From assembly GCF_900102175.1 (NCBI RefSeq), contig NZ_FNKN01000002.1:620001-684000 (forward strand): DNA of 64,000 nucleotides. The letters are read 5' to 3'. The notes below the pieces were generated by a model. That model ran no database searches, was not told where the DNA came from, and saw only the letters and a program-made list of their open reading frames with translations. Within the stretch, counting starts at the first letter, position 1. The number at the start of each line of letters is the position of its first letter. The position numbers and the translations under genes were made by a program. Source of the DNA: Microbacterium sp. cf332. GTDB lineage: Bacteria; Actinomycetota; Actinomycetes; Actinomycetales; Microbacteriaceae. This document shows positions 51,167-60,794 of this stretch, piece by piece.

Positions 51167-51756
51167 CGACCGCCGGGGCGGACCGCATCGCGCCCGTCGG
51201 GATCGTGCTCGCGGCCGGCGCCGGCACCCGGTACGGCATGCCGAAGGCGCTCGCGACCGGGCCGGACGGCCGGCCCTGGCTGAGCGCGGTCGTCGACGCG
51301 CTGACCGCGGCCGGCTGCGCACCGATCCTCGTGATGCTCGGCGCCGCGCCCGAGGCGCCCGTCCCCGCGGGGGTCGCCGCCCACGTCGTCGAGGACTGGC
51401 GGGCCGGCCTGTCGGCCACGGTCCGAGCCGCGCTCTCGGCGGCGTCCGACTCCGACGCCGAGGTCGCGGTCATCCTGCCGGTCGACGTCCCCGACATCCC
51501 GGCCGCCGTCGTCGTCCGGCTGCTCGCCGCCGCCGGCGGCGACCCCGCGGCGCGCCACCGCGCCGTCTTCGACGGACGGCCCGGTCACCCGGTCGTCCTC
51601 GGCCGGGAGCACTGGGACGCCGCCGCCGGCGCAGCGTCCGGCGACCACGGGGCAGGCGCCTACCTCGCGCGCGTCGGCGCGATCAGCGTGGAATGCGCCG
51701 ACCTGTGGCACGGTCGCGACGTCGACCGCGAGGTCGGCCGCACCACGAGCGGCTGA
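51163..51756 (+). CDS. MobA/MocA-like nucleotidyltransferase
   Basis: 197 aa. N-terminal 'IVLAAGAGTRYGMPKAL' is the NTP-binding LAAGxGxRxGxPK motif; LPVDVPDIPAAVVVRLL is the metal-binding DxP region; GRPGHPVVLGREHW follows. MocA makes molybdopterin cytosine dinucleotide. The GTG overlaps the xdhC stop (GTGA), linking it to Moco delivery for the xanthine dehydrogenase. Whether the cofactor is the MCD form is inferred, not seen. Several upstream in-frame codons are antisense or overlap xdhC and were not used. Confidence 0.85.
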   Translation: MTTAGADRIAPVGIVLAAGAGTRYGMPKALATGPDGRPWLSAVVDALTAAGCAPILVMLGAAPEAPVPAGVAAHVVEDWRAGLSATVRAALSAASDSDAEVAVILPVDVPDIPAAVVVRLLAAAGGDPAARHRAVFDGRPGHPVVLGREHWDAAAGAASGDHGAGAYLARVGAISVECADLWHGRDVDREVGRTTSG

Positions 51757-51763
51757 TAGGCCG

Positions 51764-52693
51764 TCAGGCGTCGACGACGTTGAGCGGCTCTTCGCCCGCG
51801 GCGAGCCGCTCGATCTGGGTGCGCACGAGCTTCGCGATCCGGGGGCGCATCGCGTCCGCTGCTCCGCCGACGTGGGGGACGACGAGCGCGCCGGGGGCGT
51901 GCCACAGCGGGTGGTCCTCGGGCAGCGGCTCCGGGTCGACGACGTCGAGGGCGGCGCGCAGACGCTCGGACTGCAGCTCGGCCACCAGGGCATCCGTGTC
52001 GAGGACCGTGCCGCGCCCGACGTTCACGACGAGCGCGCCGTCGGGGAGGAGGCCGAGCTCGTCGGCGCCGATCAGGCCCTTCGTCGGCTCGCCGCCCGGA
52101 AGCGTGATCATGAGGATGTCGGTGCGCGGCAGCAGCTCGGGGAGCTCGTCGATGCCGTGGATGTGCACGCCGTCCTCGTCCCGGGCGCGCGAGGCCACGG
52201 GGACGATCTCGGTCTCGAAGGGCACGAGGCGTGCGGCGACGGCTTTACCGACTCCGCCATAGCCGAGCACGAGCACGGTGCGGTCGGCGACGCTGCGGCT
52301 GAACTGCGGCGCCCAGCGGCCGGCCTCCTGGTTGCGCACGTAGTCGGCGAGGTCGCGCTGCGCCGCGATCGTGAGGCCCACGGCGATCTCGGCGGTCGCG
52401 GTCTCATGCACGCTCGAGGCGTTGGCGAGGCGGGTGCCCTCCGGCAGGTAGGCGCCCATGCCCTCGTACCCGATCGACTGGCTCTGAAGGAGTCCGACGC
52501 GGACGCCCTCGAGAGCCGAGAGCAGGCGCTTCGCCGACATGTACGGGGGCACCACCATGTCGAATGCGTCGCGAGGAGCGGGCGAGCGGAGGTCCCAGAC
52601 CACCAGCTCGACGCCGTCGGGGAGCGCGCCGACGTCTGCGGCCAGCTCGTCGGTGGGCACGCTGACGACGACGGTGCGGGGGGATTCGCTCAT
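51764..52693 (-). CDS. D-2-hydroxyacid dehydrogenase family protein
   Basis: 309 aa. NAD-binding VLVLGYGGVGKAVAARL (about 142) and catalytic triad of the D-isomer family: Arg in NVGRGTVLDTDAL (about 229), Glu in VVDPEPLPEDHPLWH (about 258) and His in VVPHVGGAAD (about 276). It reduces a 2-keto acid or oxidises a D-2-hydroxyacid; glyoxylate/hydroxypyruvate and phosphoglycerate are common substrates. Glyoxylate is used by PucG nearby, but no specific link is shown. The ATG is 6 nt after TAGCGT, so a leaderless start is likely. Confidence 0.85.
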   Translation of the reverse strand: MSESPRTVVVSVPTDELAADVGALPDGVELVVWDLRSPAPRDAFDMVVPPYMSAKRLLSALEGVRVGLLQSQSIGYEGMGAYLPEGTRLANASSVHETATAEIAVGLTIAAQRDLADYVRNQEAGRWAPQFSRSVADRTVLVLGYGGVGKAVAARLVPFETEIVPVASRARDEDGVHIHGIDELPELLPRTDILMITLPGGEPTKGLIGADELGLLPDGALVVNVGRGTVLDTDALVAELQSERLRAALDVVDPEPLPEDHPLWHAPGALVVPHVGGAADAMRPRIAKLVRTQIERLAAGEEPLNVVDA

Positions 52694-52699
52694 GCCCCC

Positions 52700-52705
52700 A
52701 CGCTA
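52700..52705 (-). promoter_or_regulatory. -10 element of the hydroxyacid dehydrogenase gene
   Basis: TAGCGT on the minus strand, 6 nt before the ATG at 52693, in the 23-bp gap after purQ. Confidence 0.5.
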
Positions 52706-52716
52706 CCGACTCGGGG

Positions 52717-53417
<701 letters not shown>

Positions 53418-53421
<4 letters not shown>

Positions 53422-53663
53422 TCCACGACCTCGATGTTCACGACGTCTTCGATGACCGAGTTCGAGAGGATCTCGTCGGCGATGCGGCGCGCGGTCTCGA
53501 GGGTCGCGTCGTCGGCGCGGTCGACCGTCAGCTCGAAGCGCTTGCCGATGCGGACGTCGGAGAAGCCGGCGACACCCAGACGGGTCAGGGCGCCCGATAC
53601 CGCCTTGCCCTGCGGATCCAGCAGCTCGGCCTTGGGCATGACGTCGACGACGATGGTGGGCAT
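53418..53663 (-). CDS. purS: Phosphoribosylformylglycinamidine synthase subunit PurS
   Basis: 81 aa, normal PurS length: [25 protein letters not shown] at the start and [10 protein letters not shown] in the middle. It bridges PurQ and PurL and stabilises ammonia channelling. The ATG has GGAGCG about 6 nt upstream. It is the first gene of purS-purQ, and is divergent from the cellobiose operon. Confidence 0.93.
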
Positions 53664-53772
53664 TGCTCGCTCCGGAGGTCGCGGGATGGGTGCGCGACCA
53701 GTCTACGGGTGGGATGCGGCACCGCCGTGCCGGATGTGGCGGACCTCGTGACCGGATCGTGATCATGATCAT

Positions 53773-53840
53773 GGGAGCGCTCTCTTGCGTATTTTGGGAG
53801 CGCTCCCGTATGGTCGTGGGCAATCGGTGAGAGCGCTCCC
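53773..53840. promoter_or_regulatory. Three CebR/CelR operators and the cellobiose promoter
   Basis: GGGAGCGCTCTC (53773-53784), GGGAGCGCTCCC (53796-53807) and GAGAGCGCTCCC (53829-53840), each close to the CelR/CebR site TGGGAGCGCTCCCA. TTGCGT (53785-53790) and TATGGT (53809-53814), 18 bp apart, form the promoter, with the perfect operator exactly in the spacer. Centres are 23 and 33 bp apart. Confidence 0.85.
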
Positions 53841-53896
53841 AACGCAGGGTGCGCAGCGCCGCGCACCAGATACCCGCAATCACGAAGGAGTGACAC

Positions 53897-55159
53897 GTGA
53901 ACTCACGCGCACTGCGGCGGATCGGCCTCGTGGCCGGCGTCGCAACCACCTCGGCCATCGTCCTCGCCGGATGCTCGGGCGGGGGTGACCAGGCCGCATC
54001 CGGGGGTGACTCCGACACCGTCACGCTGGCGACGTTCAACGACTTCGGCTACACCGACGAGCTGCTCGCGGAGTTCACGGAGGAGACCGGCATCACGGTC
54101 GTCCACACGAAGGCCGCGACGTCGAACGACGCGCGCACCAACTTCTTCCAGAAGCTCGGCAAGACCGGTCTCGCCGACGTCGAGGGCGTCGAGGTCGACT
54201 GGTTCCCCGAGATGATGCAGTACTCCGACCTCATCGCCCCGGTGCCCGGCGACCTCGCGGGCCGCTGGCTGGACTGGAAGGAGAAGGCCGCGACCGACGC
54301 CGACGGCAACCTGGTCGCCTACGGCACCGACGTGGGCCCGCAGGCGATCTGCTACCGCGCCGACCTGTTCGAGGCCGCCGGGCTGCCGACCGACCGTGAA
54401 GAGGTCGCTCAGCTCTTCCCGACGTGGGACGCGTTCTTCGAGGTCGGCAGCGACTACGTCGCCAAGACCGGCCAGCCCTTCATCGACTCGGCCAACTCCG
54501 TGCTCCAGGGCGTCGTCAACCAGCTCGAGGTCGCCTACGAAGAGCCGGACGGCACCGTCGTCGCCACCGAGAACCCCGACATCCGTGAGGCGTACGACAC
54601 CGTCGTCGACAAGGCCATCCCGATCGCCGCCTACCCCGGTCAGTGGACCGACGACTGGTACGCGGCCATGGCCAGCGGCAAGTTCGCCGCGATGCTCTGC
54701 CCGCCGTGGATGCACGGCATCATCGAGGGCGAAGCGCCGGACATCGCCGGCTGGGACATCGCGAACGCGTTCCCCGAGGGCGGCGGCAACTGGGGCGGCT
54801 CGTACCTGGTCGTCCCGGCCAACGGCGCGAACCTGACGAACGCGCAGAAGCTCGCCGACTGGCTGACCTCGCCCGAGACGCAGATCAAGGCGTTCAACAA
54901 CGCCGGCACCTTCCCGAGCCAGCCCGAGGCGCAGTCGAGCCCCGACCTGACCGGATTCGTCAGCGCGTACTTCAATGACGCCCCCACGGGTCAGATCGGC
55001 ATCGATCGGGCCAACGCGATCACCGTGACCACCTTCAAGGGACCGAAGTACTTCCAGTTCCACGACGCTCTGGGCAACGCGATCACTCGTGTCTTCGACG
55101 GGATCGAAGACAAGGAGACCTCCTGGAACACCTGGGTGAACGAGGTCGGAAGCTTCTGA
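53897..55159 (+). CDS. cebE: Cellobiose-binding lipoprotein (CebE-like)
   Basis: 420 aa family 1 solute-binding protein. Signal peptide with lipobox IVLAGCSG (Cys near 26), then '[28 protein letters not shown]', [37 protein letters not shown] and the late [13 protein letters not shown]. It binds a sugar outside the membrane and delivers it to CebFG. GTG start with GAAGGAG upstream. It heads the operon cebE-cebF-cebG-bglC-cebR behind three CebR operators, so cellobiose or cello-oligosaccharide is the expected ligand. Confidence 0.88.
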   Translation: MNSRALRRIGLVAGVATTSAIVLAGCSGGGDQAASGGDSDTVTLATFNDFGYTDELLAEFTEETGITVVHTKAATSNDARTNFFQKLGKTGLADVEGVEVDWFPEMMQYSDLIAPVPGDLAGRWLDWKEKAATDADGNLVAYGTDVGPQAICYRADLFEAAGLPTDREEVAQLFPTWDAFFEVGSDYVAKTGQPFIDSANSVLQGVVNQLEVAYEEPDGTVVATENPDIREAYDTVVDKAIPIAAYPGQWTDDWYAAMASGKFAAMLCPPWMHGIIEGEAPDIAGWDIANAFPEGGGNWGGSYLVVPANGANLTNAQKLADWLTSPETQIKAFNNAGTFPSQPEAQSSPDLTGFVSAYFNDAPTGQIGIDRANAITVTTFKGPKYFQFHDALGNAITRVFDGIEDKETSWNTWVNEVGSF

Positions 55160-55232
55160 CCGACCCCGCCGGGGCGTGCCGTTCGACCGGCGCGCCCCGG
55201 CGTCCCCCTCCCCACGCACTCGAAGGACGATC

Positions 55233-56288
55233 GTGACCACGACTCAGCAGCGCCCGGCGACGCGCGCCCCCCGATACGACGACGGCGGTCGTCCTCCGCG
55301 AGTGATCTCGTTCTCGCAGAAGCTCAGCAAGTGGGATCTCCGCTTCTCGCCCTACCTCTACATCTCGCCGTTCTTCATCATGTTCGCGATCGTGGGACTG
55401 TTCCCCATCGCGTACACCGCGGTGATCTCGTTCATGGACTGGGACCTCATCCGCGGTGAGGGCGAGTTCATCGGCTTCGACCAGTACATCTGGATCCTGA
55501 CGCAGCCCCATTTCTGGACGGCCCTGCGCAACACCTTCAGCATCTTCCTGCTCTCGAGCGTTCCGCAGCTCGTGCTCGCGATCTTCATCGCCGCTGTGCT
55601 CGACCGCAACATCCGGGCGAAGACGTTCTGGCGCATGGCGGTGCTCGTGCCCTACGTCGTCGCGCCGATCGCCGTCGGCCTCATCTTCAACGCGATGTTC
55701 GCCGACCAGTCCGGCTTCATCAACGGTGTGCTGCAGTCGATCGGCATCGGCGCCATCCCGTGGCACGTCGAGCCCTTCTGGAGCCACATCGCCATCGCGA
55801 CCATGGTCAATTACCGCTGGATGGGCTACAACACCCTCATCCTGCTCGCGGCCATGCAGGCCGTGAACCGCGACTTCTACGAGGCCGCGACAGTCGACGG
55901 CGCGGGCCCCGTGCGGCAGTTCTTCTCGATCACGCTGCCCTCGCTCAAGCCCACGCTCATCTTCGTGATCATCACCGCCACGATCGGCGGCCTGCAGATC
56001 TTTGACGAGCCCCGCGTCTTCGACCAGGCCGGTCGCGGCGGCTCCGCCCAGCAGTGGCTCACCATCACCCTGTACCTGTACGACGTCGGCTGGGGGCAGT
56101 GGAACTTTGGTCGCGCGGCCGCGATGGCCTGGATCCTCTTCCTCATCATCGTGCTCATCGGCCTCGTGAACCTCGTCGTCACACGCACTCTCGTCCGCGA
56201 CGAGGGGTTGCGGCGCGAGCTGTCGAAACGTCAGCAGAAGCAGCAGGCCAAGCAGGCGCAGCGCGCGCTGAAGGAGAACCAGGCATGA
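55233..56288 (+). CDS. cebF: Cellobiose ABC permease (CebF-like)
   Basis: 351 aa MalF-type permease. Start is the GTG at 55233 with GAAGGA upstream. A cytoplasmic tail of about 35 residues precedes six transmembrane helices. The EAA loop is near 230-250: NRDFYEAATVDGAGPVRQFFSITLPSLKPTLIF. The C-terminus is Gln/Lys-rich (KRQQKQQAKQAQRALKE) and cytoplasmic. It pairs with CebG; no ATPase is encoded here, so an MsiK-like shared ATPase elsewhere must drive it, as in other actinobacterial sugar importers. Confidence 0.88.
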   Translation: MTTTQQRPATRAPRYDDGGRPPRVISFSQKLSKWDLRFSPYLYISPFFIMFAIVGLFPIAYTAVISFMDWDLIRGEGEFIGFDQYIWILTQPHFWTALRNTFSIFLLSSVPQLVLAIFIAAVLDRNIRAKTFWRMAVLVPYVVAPIAVGLIFNAMFADQSGFINGVLQSIGIGAIPWHVEPFWSHIAIATMVNYRWMGYNTLILLAAMQAVNRDFYEAATVDGAGPVRQFFSITLPSLKPTLIFVIITATIGGLQIFDEPRVFDQAGRGGSAQQWLTITLYLYDVGWGQWNFGRAAAMAWILFLIIVLIGLVNLVVTRTLVRDEGLRRELSKRQQKQQAKQAQRALKENQA

Positions 56289-57202
56289 GCACGATCGGCA
56301 CTCCCACCCCCCTCGCCACGGTCGAGGAGGGCATCCCCACCGCACGCGCGCAGCGTCGCGGGGCGCGCACCCGCCGCATCCGCGGCAGCCGACCGGGCTT
56401 CTTGACCTACGCCATCCTGGGTGCCGTGTTCCTGTCGGCCGTGTTCCCGCTCTACTGGTCGTATGTCATCGGATCCGGCGATTCCACGACACTGCGCAAG
56501 CCCTTCCCGTGGATCCCGGGCGGCAACTTCATCGACAACGCCATCTCGGTGATCTCCAACCCGGCCGTGAACTTCTGGCCGGCCCTGTGGAACTCCATCT
56601 ACAGCTCGTTCCTCATCGCCGCAGCCGTCGTCATCACCTCGACCCTCGCGGGCTGGGCTTTCGCGAAGCTGCGCTTCCACGGCGGCCCCGCGCTGCTCGT
56701 CTTCGTCATCGCGACGATGGCCGTGCCCCAGCAGCTCGGCGTCGTGCCGCTGTACATCCTGTTCTCCGAGCTCGGGTGGACGGGGCAGATCGGCGCGATC
56801 ATCATCCCGGCCCTCACGAGCGCCTTCGGGGTGTTCTGGATGACGCAGTATCTGCGCCAGGCGGTGCCCGACGAGCTCATCGAGGCCGCGCGCGTCGATG
56901 GAGCGTCGATGATCCGCACCTTCTGGACCGTGGGCATGACCGCCGCGCGCCCCGCCGCGGCGATGCTCTTCCTGTTCACGTTCGTCGGCGCCTGGAACAA
57001 CTTCTTCTGGCCGTTCATCGTGCTCGACCGTCAGAACCCGACGCTGCCGGTGGCGCTCTCGCTGCTGCAGTCGAACTACTTCGTCGATTACTCGATCGTG
57101 CTCGCGGGCGTCATCCTCGCCACGATCCCGCTGCTGCTCCTGTTCATCTTCGCGGGCAAGCAGCTCGTCAGTGGCATCATGGCCGGGGCGGTGAAGGGAT
57201 GA
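56285..57202 (+). CDS. cebG: Cellobiose ABC permease (CebG-like)
   Basis: 305 aa MalG-type permease with six transmembrane helices and EAA loop about 200-222: DELIEAARVDGASMIRTFWTVGMTAARPA. The late 'AWNNFFWPFIVLDRQNPTLPVAL' is typical of cellobiose/oligosaccharide MalG members. ATG overlaps the cebF stop and its stop overlaps the bglC start (ATGA on both sides), so translation is coupled along the operon. Confidence 0.88.
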   Translation: MSTIGTPTPLATVEEGIPTARAQRRGARTRRIRGSRPGFLTYAILGAVFLSAVFPLYWSYVIGSGDSTTLRKPFPWIPGGNFIDNAISVISNPAVNFWPALWNSIYSSFLIAAAVVITSTLAGWAFAKLRFHGGPALLVFVIATMAVPQQLGVVPLYILFSELGWTGQIGAIIIPALTSAFGVFWMTQYLRQAVPDELIEAARVDGASMIRTFWTVGMTAARPAAAMLFLFTFVGAWNNFFWPFIVLDRQNPTLPVALSLLQSNYFVDYSIVLAGVILATIPLLLLFIFAGKQLVSGIMAGAVKG

Positions 57203-58716
57203 CCCTGAACCTCGACCGCACCGAGCAGGAGACCATGACCGCGTCGCGCAGCTTCCCCACCGGCTTCCTCCTCGGAGCCGCCACCGCCGCCTACCAGATC
57301 GAGGGCGCCGCCTTCGAGGACGGGCGCACCGCGTCGATCTGGGATGAGTTCGCCCGCGTCCCGGGGGCGGTCATCAACGCCGACAACGGCGACGTCGCGT
57401 GCGACCACTACCACCGCTACCGCGACGACGTCGCCCTCATGAAGGACATCGGCCTCGACACCTACCGGTTCTCGACGTCGTGGTCGCGCGTGCGCCCCGA
57501 CGGCGGCGCACTCAACCCGAAGGGCGTCGACTTCTACGAGCGTCTCGTCGACGAGCTGCTTGGCGCGGGCATCATCCCGTGGCTCACGCTGTACCACTGG
57601 GACCTCCCGCAGGCGATCGAGGAGCGCGGCGGTTGGACGCTCCGCGAGACGGCGGAGCGCTTCACCGAGTACGCCCTCGACCTGCACGATGCGCTCGGCG
57701 ACCGCGTGCGGCACTGGACGACGCTCAACGAGCCGTGGTGCTCGTCGTTCCTCAGCTATACCGCCGGCATCCACGCGCCCGGCCGCTTCGACATCGGCGA
57801 CGGCATGCTCGCGGCGCACCACTTGCTGCTCGGCCACGGGCAGACCGTCGCGGAGCTCCGCAAGCGCGACGCCGACCTGTCGCTCGGCATCACCCTCAAC
57901 CTCACCGTGGCCGAGCCGGCCGACCCCGCCGACCCGGCGGACGTCGACGCGGCACGGCGCATCGACGGGCAGTTCAACCGGTGGTTCCTCGATCCGATCT
58001 TCCGCGCCGCCTACCCGGCCGACATCGTGGCCGACATCGAGAAGGTGGATGCGTCCGCCGTCGCCCGCTGGCGCGATGCGGTGCGTCCGGGCGATGAGGC
58101 GGTCATCGCGCAGCCGCTCGACGCACTGGGGGTCAACTACTACCACGGCGAGTTCGTCGGGGGACGTCCCGACCCGAACCCGCCGACCCCCGGCGATGCA
58201 CCCACCGACCGCGTGACGGGCTCGCCGTGGCCCGCCGGCCACGACATCTTCTGGCACGAGCGGGGGCTGCCGCGCACGTCGATGCACTGGGAGGTGCAGC
58301 CCGCTGGCCTGACAGAACTGCTCGAGCGGGTGTGGACCGAATACGCCCAGCCCGTCGGCACGGTGCTGTACGTCACCGAGAACGGCGCCGCCTACGACGA
58401 CGAGCTCGTCGAGGCGGAGGGCGAGAAGACGGTGCCCGACGCCGAGCGCACCGAGTTCTTGGGGGCCCACCTCGGTGCCATCCTCGACGCCCGGGATGCC
58501 GGTGTCGACGTCCGCGGATACTTCTACTGGTCGCTGCTCGACAACTTCGAGTGGGCCTGGGGATACGAGAAGCGTTTCGGCATCGTCCGCGTCGATTACC
58601 ACACTCAGGAGCGCACGTTGAAAGACAGTGCGAAGGAGTATCGTCGGGTCATCGCAGATCGTGCGATCGACGTTCCCGCTGCCGCGGGCGCCGCCCGGAC
58701 CGCTGTCCCGAGGTAG
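57199..58716 (+). CDS. bglC: GH1 beta-glucosidase
   Basis: 505 aa. N-terminal FPTGFLLGAATAAYQIEGAAFEDGRTASIWDEF is the GH1 signature; the acid/base Glu is in TTLNEPWC (about 178) and the nucleophile Glu in LYVTENGAAYDDE (about 393); WAWGYEKRFGIVRVDY binds the glycone. No signal peptide, so it hydrolyses imported cellobiose to glucose in the cytoplasm. A second in-frame ATG at codon 13 precedes the conserved domain and is a possible start, but the first ATG overlaps the cebG stop. Confidence 0.94.
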   Translation: MTLNLDRTEQETMTASRSFPTGFLLGAATAAYQIEGAAFEDGRTASIWDEFARVPGAVINADNGDVACDHYHRYRDDVALMKDIGLDTYRFSTSWSRVRPDGGALNPKGVDFYERLVDELLGAGIIPWLTLYHWDLPQAIEERGGWTLRETAERFTEYALDLHDALGDRVRHWTTLNEPWCSSFLSYTAGIHAPGRFDIGDGMLAAHHLLLGHGQTVAELRKRDADLSLGITLNLTVAEPADPADPADVDAARRIDGQFNRWFLDPIFRAAYPADIVADIEKVDASAVARWRDAVRPGDEAVIAQPLDALGVNYYHGEFVGGRPDPNPPTPGDAPTDRVTGSPWPAGHDIFWHERGLPRTSMHWEVQPAGLTELLERVWTEYAQPVGTVLYVTENGAAYDDELVEAEGEKTVPDAERTEFLGAHLGAILDARDAGVDVRGYFYWSLLDNFEWAWGYEKRFGIVRVDYHTQERTLKDSAKEYRRVIADRAIDVPAAAGAARTAVPR

Positions 58717-58724
58717 CCCCACCT

Positions 58725-59738
58725 GTGATCTCCGACCAGAACCGGACGGCCGCGACCATCGAAGAGGTCGCGGCCGTCGCCGGTGTATCGCGCTCCACCG
58801 TCTCGCGCGTCGTGAACGGCTCGACCGCCGTCAGCCCGGCCGCGCTCGAGTCCGTGCGGCGCGCGATCGCCGAGCTCAACTACGTGCCGAACCGCGCCGC
58901 GCGGTCGCTCGCGAGCCGGTCGACGATGGCGATCGCCCTGGTCGTGCCCGAAGACACCAATCGGCTGTTCGGCGACCCGTTCTTCGCCTCGGTCGTGTCG
59001 GGCATCAACGCCCGGATGAGCCGCAGCGACTACGTGCTGAACCTGATCATGGCCAGCGAGGACCCGGGCGACAAGACCGCCCAGTACGTCCGCAGCGGTG
59101 CCGTCGACGGCGCGATCATCGTGTCGCACCACACGAGCGACACGTTCATCGATCGCATCGCGGCCGCCGTCCCGGTCGTCTACGGCGGGCGCCCCGTGCG
59201 CACGCGCGGCGGCGACTACTTCATCGACGTCGACAACGTGGCGGGCGCGCGCGATGCGACCGCGTACCTCGTCGGGCGCGGGTGCCGTCACATCGGCGCC
59301 ATCACGGGTCCGCCGTCGATGCCCGCGGGTGTCGACCGCGCGGAGGGGTACCGCATCGCGGTCGCCGAGGCCGGCTTGGCCCCGGCGCCGGTCGTCCAGG
59401 GCGACTTCACGATCGAGTCGGGCGCGGTCGCGATGCGCGCGATCCTCGCCGCGGGCGAGCCGCTCGACGGGCTCTTCGTCGCGAGCGACCTCATGGCGCG
59501 CGGTGCGATGCACGTGCTCGCCGCCGAGGGCATCCGCATCCCCGACGAGGTCGCCGTCGTCGGATTCGACGATTCCCCGATCGCACTGACCACCGAGCCC
59601 CAGCTGACGACCATGCGTCAGCCGTCGTTCGCGCAGGGCGAGTGCATGGCCGACGTGCTGCTCGCGCGTCTCGCGGGCCTGTCGCCGCCCGAGGTGACGA
59701 TCCTCGACACCGAGCTCATCGTCCGCGGCTCGGCCTGA
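58725..59738 (+). CDS. cebR: LacI-family repressor (CebR/CelR-like)
   Basis: 337 aa. HTH at about 11-33 (TIEEVAAVAGVSRSTVSRVVNG), hinge near 55-62 (AARSLASRST), then the effector domain with ALVVPEDTNRLFGDPFF, DGAIIVSHHTSD and LDGLFVASDLMARG. CebR and CelR bind TGGGAGCGCTCCCA and release on cellobiose; three such sites are in front of cebE. As last gene of the operon it would be autoregulated. GTG start 8 bp after bglC. Confidence 0.9.
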   Translation: MISDQNRTAATIEEVAAVAGVSRSTVSRVVNGSTAVSPAALESVRRAIAELNYVPNRAARSLASRSTMAIALVVPEDTNRLFGDPFFASVVSGINARMSRSDYVLNLIMASEDPGDKTAQYVRSGAVDGAIIVSHHTSDTFIDRIAAAVPVVYGGRPVRTRGGDYFIDVDNVAGARDATAYLVGRGCRHIGAITGPPSMPAGVDRAEGYRIAVAEAGLAPAPVVQGDFTIESGAVAMRAILAAGEPLDGLFVASDLMARGAMHVLAAEGIRIPDEVAVVGFDDSPIALTTEPQLTTMRQPSFAQGECMADVLLARLAGLSPPEVTILDTELIVRGSA

Positions 59739-59782
59739 CAGCGGCCCCGCCTGACAGCGCCGGGCGCGGTCGCGACGGCCGA

Positions 59783-60664
59783 TCAGGCGACGGCGGCGTG
59801 GAGCGTGTTGTTCCAGGGGTCGTCGAACGAGACCGTGCGGCCGTCGTCGCGCACCGCGACGCCGTGATGGCGCAGGCGTTCGGCGAGGGCGCCGAGGTCG
59901 TCGGACGCGGGGAGGGCGAGGTCGACGCGGCCCAGGCCGAGCGCCGGCATCCGCGGGCCTGCGCCGCGGGAGTTCCAGACGTTCATCGCCATGTGGTGGT
60001 GGTATCCGCCGGCGCTGACGAAGAGGGCCTGGTCGCCGAGCGCTGCCGTGGTGTCGAAGCCGAGCGCGTCGATGTAGAAGGCGCGCGCCGTCGCGACGTC
60101 GCCGACCGACAGGTGCACGTGTCCGACCCGGGCGGGGTCGGACGCTGCGGCGACGGCGGTCGCGGCGCCGTCGAGCGCCGCAGGGTCGAGGTGCTCGCGC
60201 AGGAACGCATTCGGGTCGAGGTACAGGGTGGCCATCTCGACCTGCCCGTGCGTCCACGACCACGAGCTGCGATCGCGATCCCAGTAGAGCTCGATGCCGT
60301 TGCCCTCGGGATCCGTGAAGTAGAACGCCTGGCTGACGAGGTGGTCGGCGCTGCCGGTGAACGTGGTGGGGGCATGACGCGCGACGCTGTACAGCGCCGC
60401 GGCGAGGGCCGCCTGCGTCTCGAAGAGGATCGCCGTGTGGAACAGCCCCGCCGATCCGGCTGCCGCGTGCCGCAGCGCGGGCTCGTGGCGCAGGATCACG
60501 ACCGGCCTGCCGGCGCGGCCGAGCGTGACGGTGTCACCCTCGGCCGCGAGCACCTGTAGGGTCACGACGTCGCGGTAGTACCGCGTCATCCCGTCGAGGT
60601 CGCCCACCAGCAGGGTGACGGCGCCCATGGTCGTGGCATCCGCCAATTTCCCATTCACACACAT
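59783..60664 (-). CDS. VOC-family protein (catechol-2,3-dioxygenase-like)
   Basis: 293 aa with two vicinal-oxygen-chelate modules (about 18-145 and 165-293). Metal-ligand candidates: His in LFHTAILF, His in GHVHLSVGD and Glu in NGIELYWDRD. CatE-type proteins of this size include dioxygenases and glyoxalase-like enzymes; I cannot choose. The ATG at 60664 has a G-rich stretch (GGGGGG) 6 nt upstream; a shorter version from the ATG at 60628 (MGAVTL) is possible. Same strand as the UraA gene, separated by a strong palindrome. Confidence 0.8.
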   Translation of the reverse strand: MCVNGKLADATTMGAVTLLVGDLDGMTRYYRDVVTLQVLAAEGDTVTLGRAGRPVVILRHEPALRHAAAGSAGLFHTAILFETQAALAAALYSVARHAPTTFTGSADHLVSQAFYFTDPEGNGIELYWDRDRSSWSWTHGQVEMATLYLDPNAFLREHLDPAALDGAATAVAAASDPARVGHVHLSVGDVATARAFYIDALGFDTTAALGDQALFVSAGGYHHHMAMNVWNSRGAGPRMPALGLGRVDLALPASDDLGALAERLRHHGVAVRDDGRTVSFDDPWNNTLHAAVA

Positions 60665-60703
60665 ACACAACCCCCCGCCCCCCAGGGGCATTCCCCACGG
60701 GCG

Positions 60704-60786
60704 GCGCCGAGTGCACGGTGAAACGCCGAGTGCACGGCATCCTCGCGTCTGAAAGTCGTCCTTTCGACGGGATGCCGTGCACTCGG
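60704..60786. terminator. Long hairpin after the UraA-type permease gene
   Basis: CCGAGTGCACGGCATCC (60726-60742) and its exact reverse complement (60770-60786) enclose 27 nt whose ends (CGTC...GACG and GAAAG...CTTTC) also pair. CGCCGAGTGCACGG is repeated directly at 60705-60718 and 60724-60737. It lies just past the permease stop at 60795. Confidence 0.75.
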
Positions 60787-60794
60787 GGATGTCG

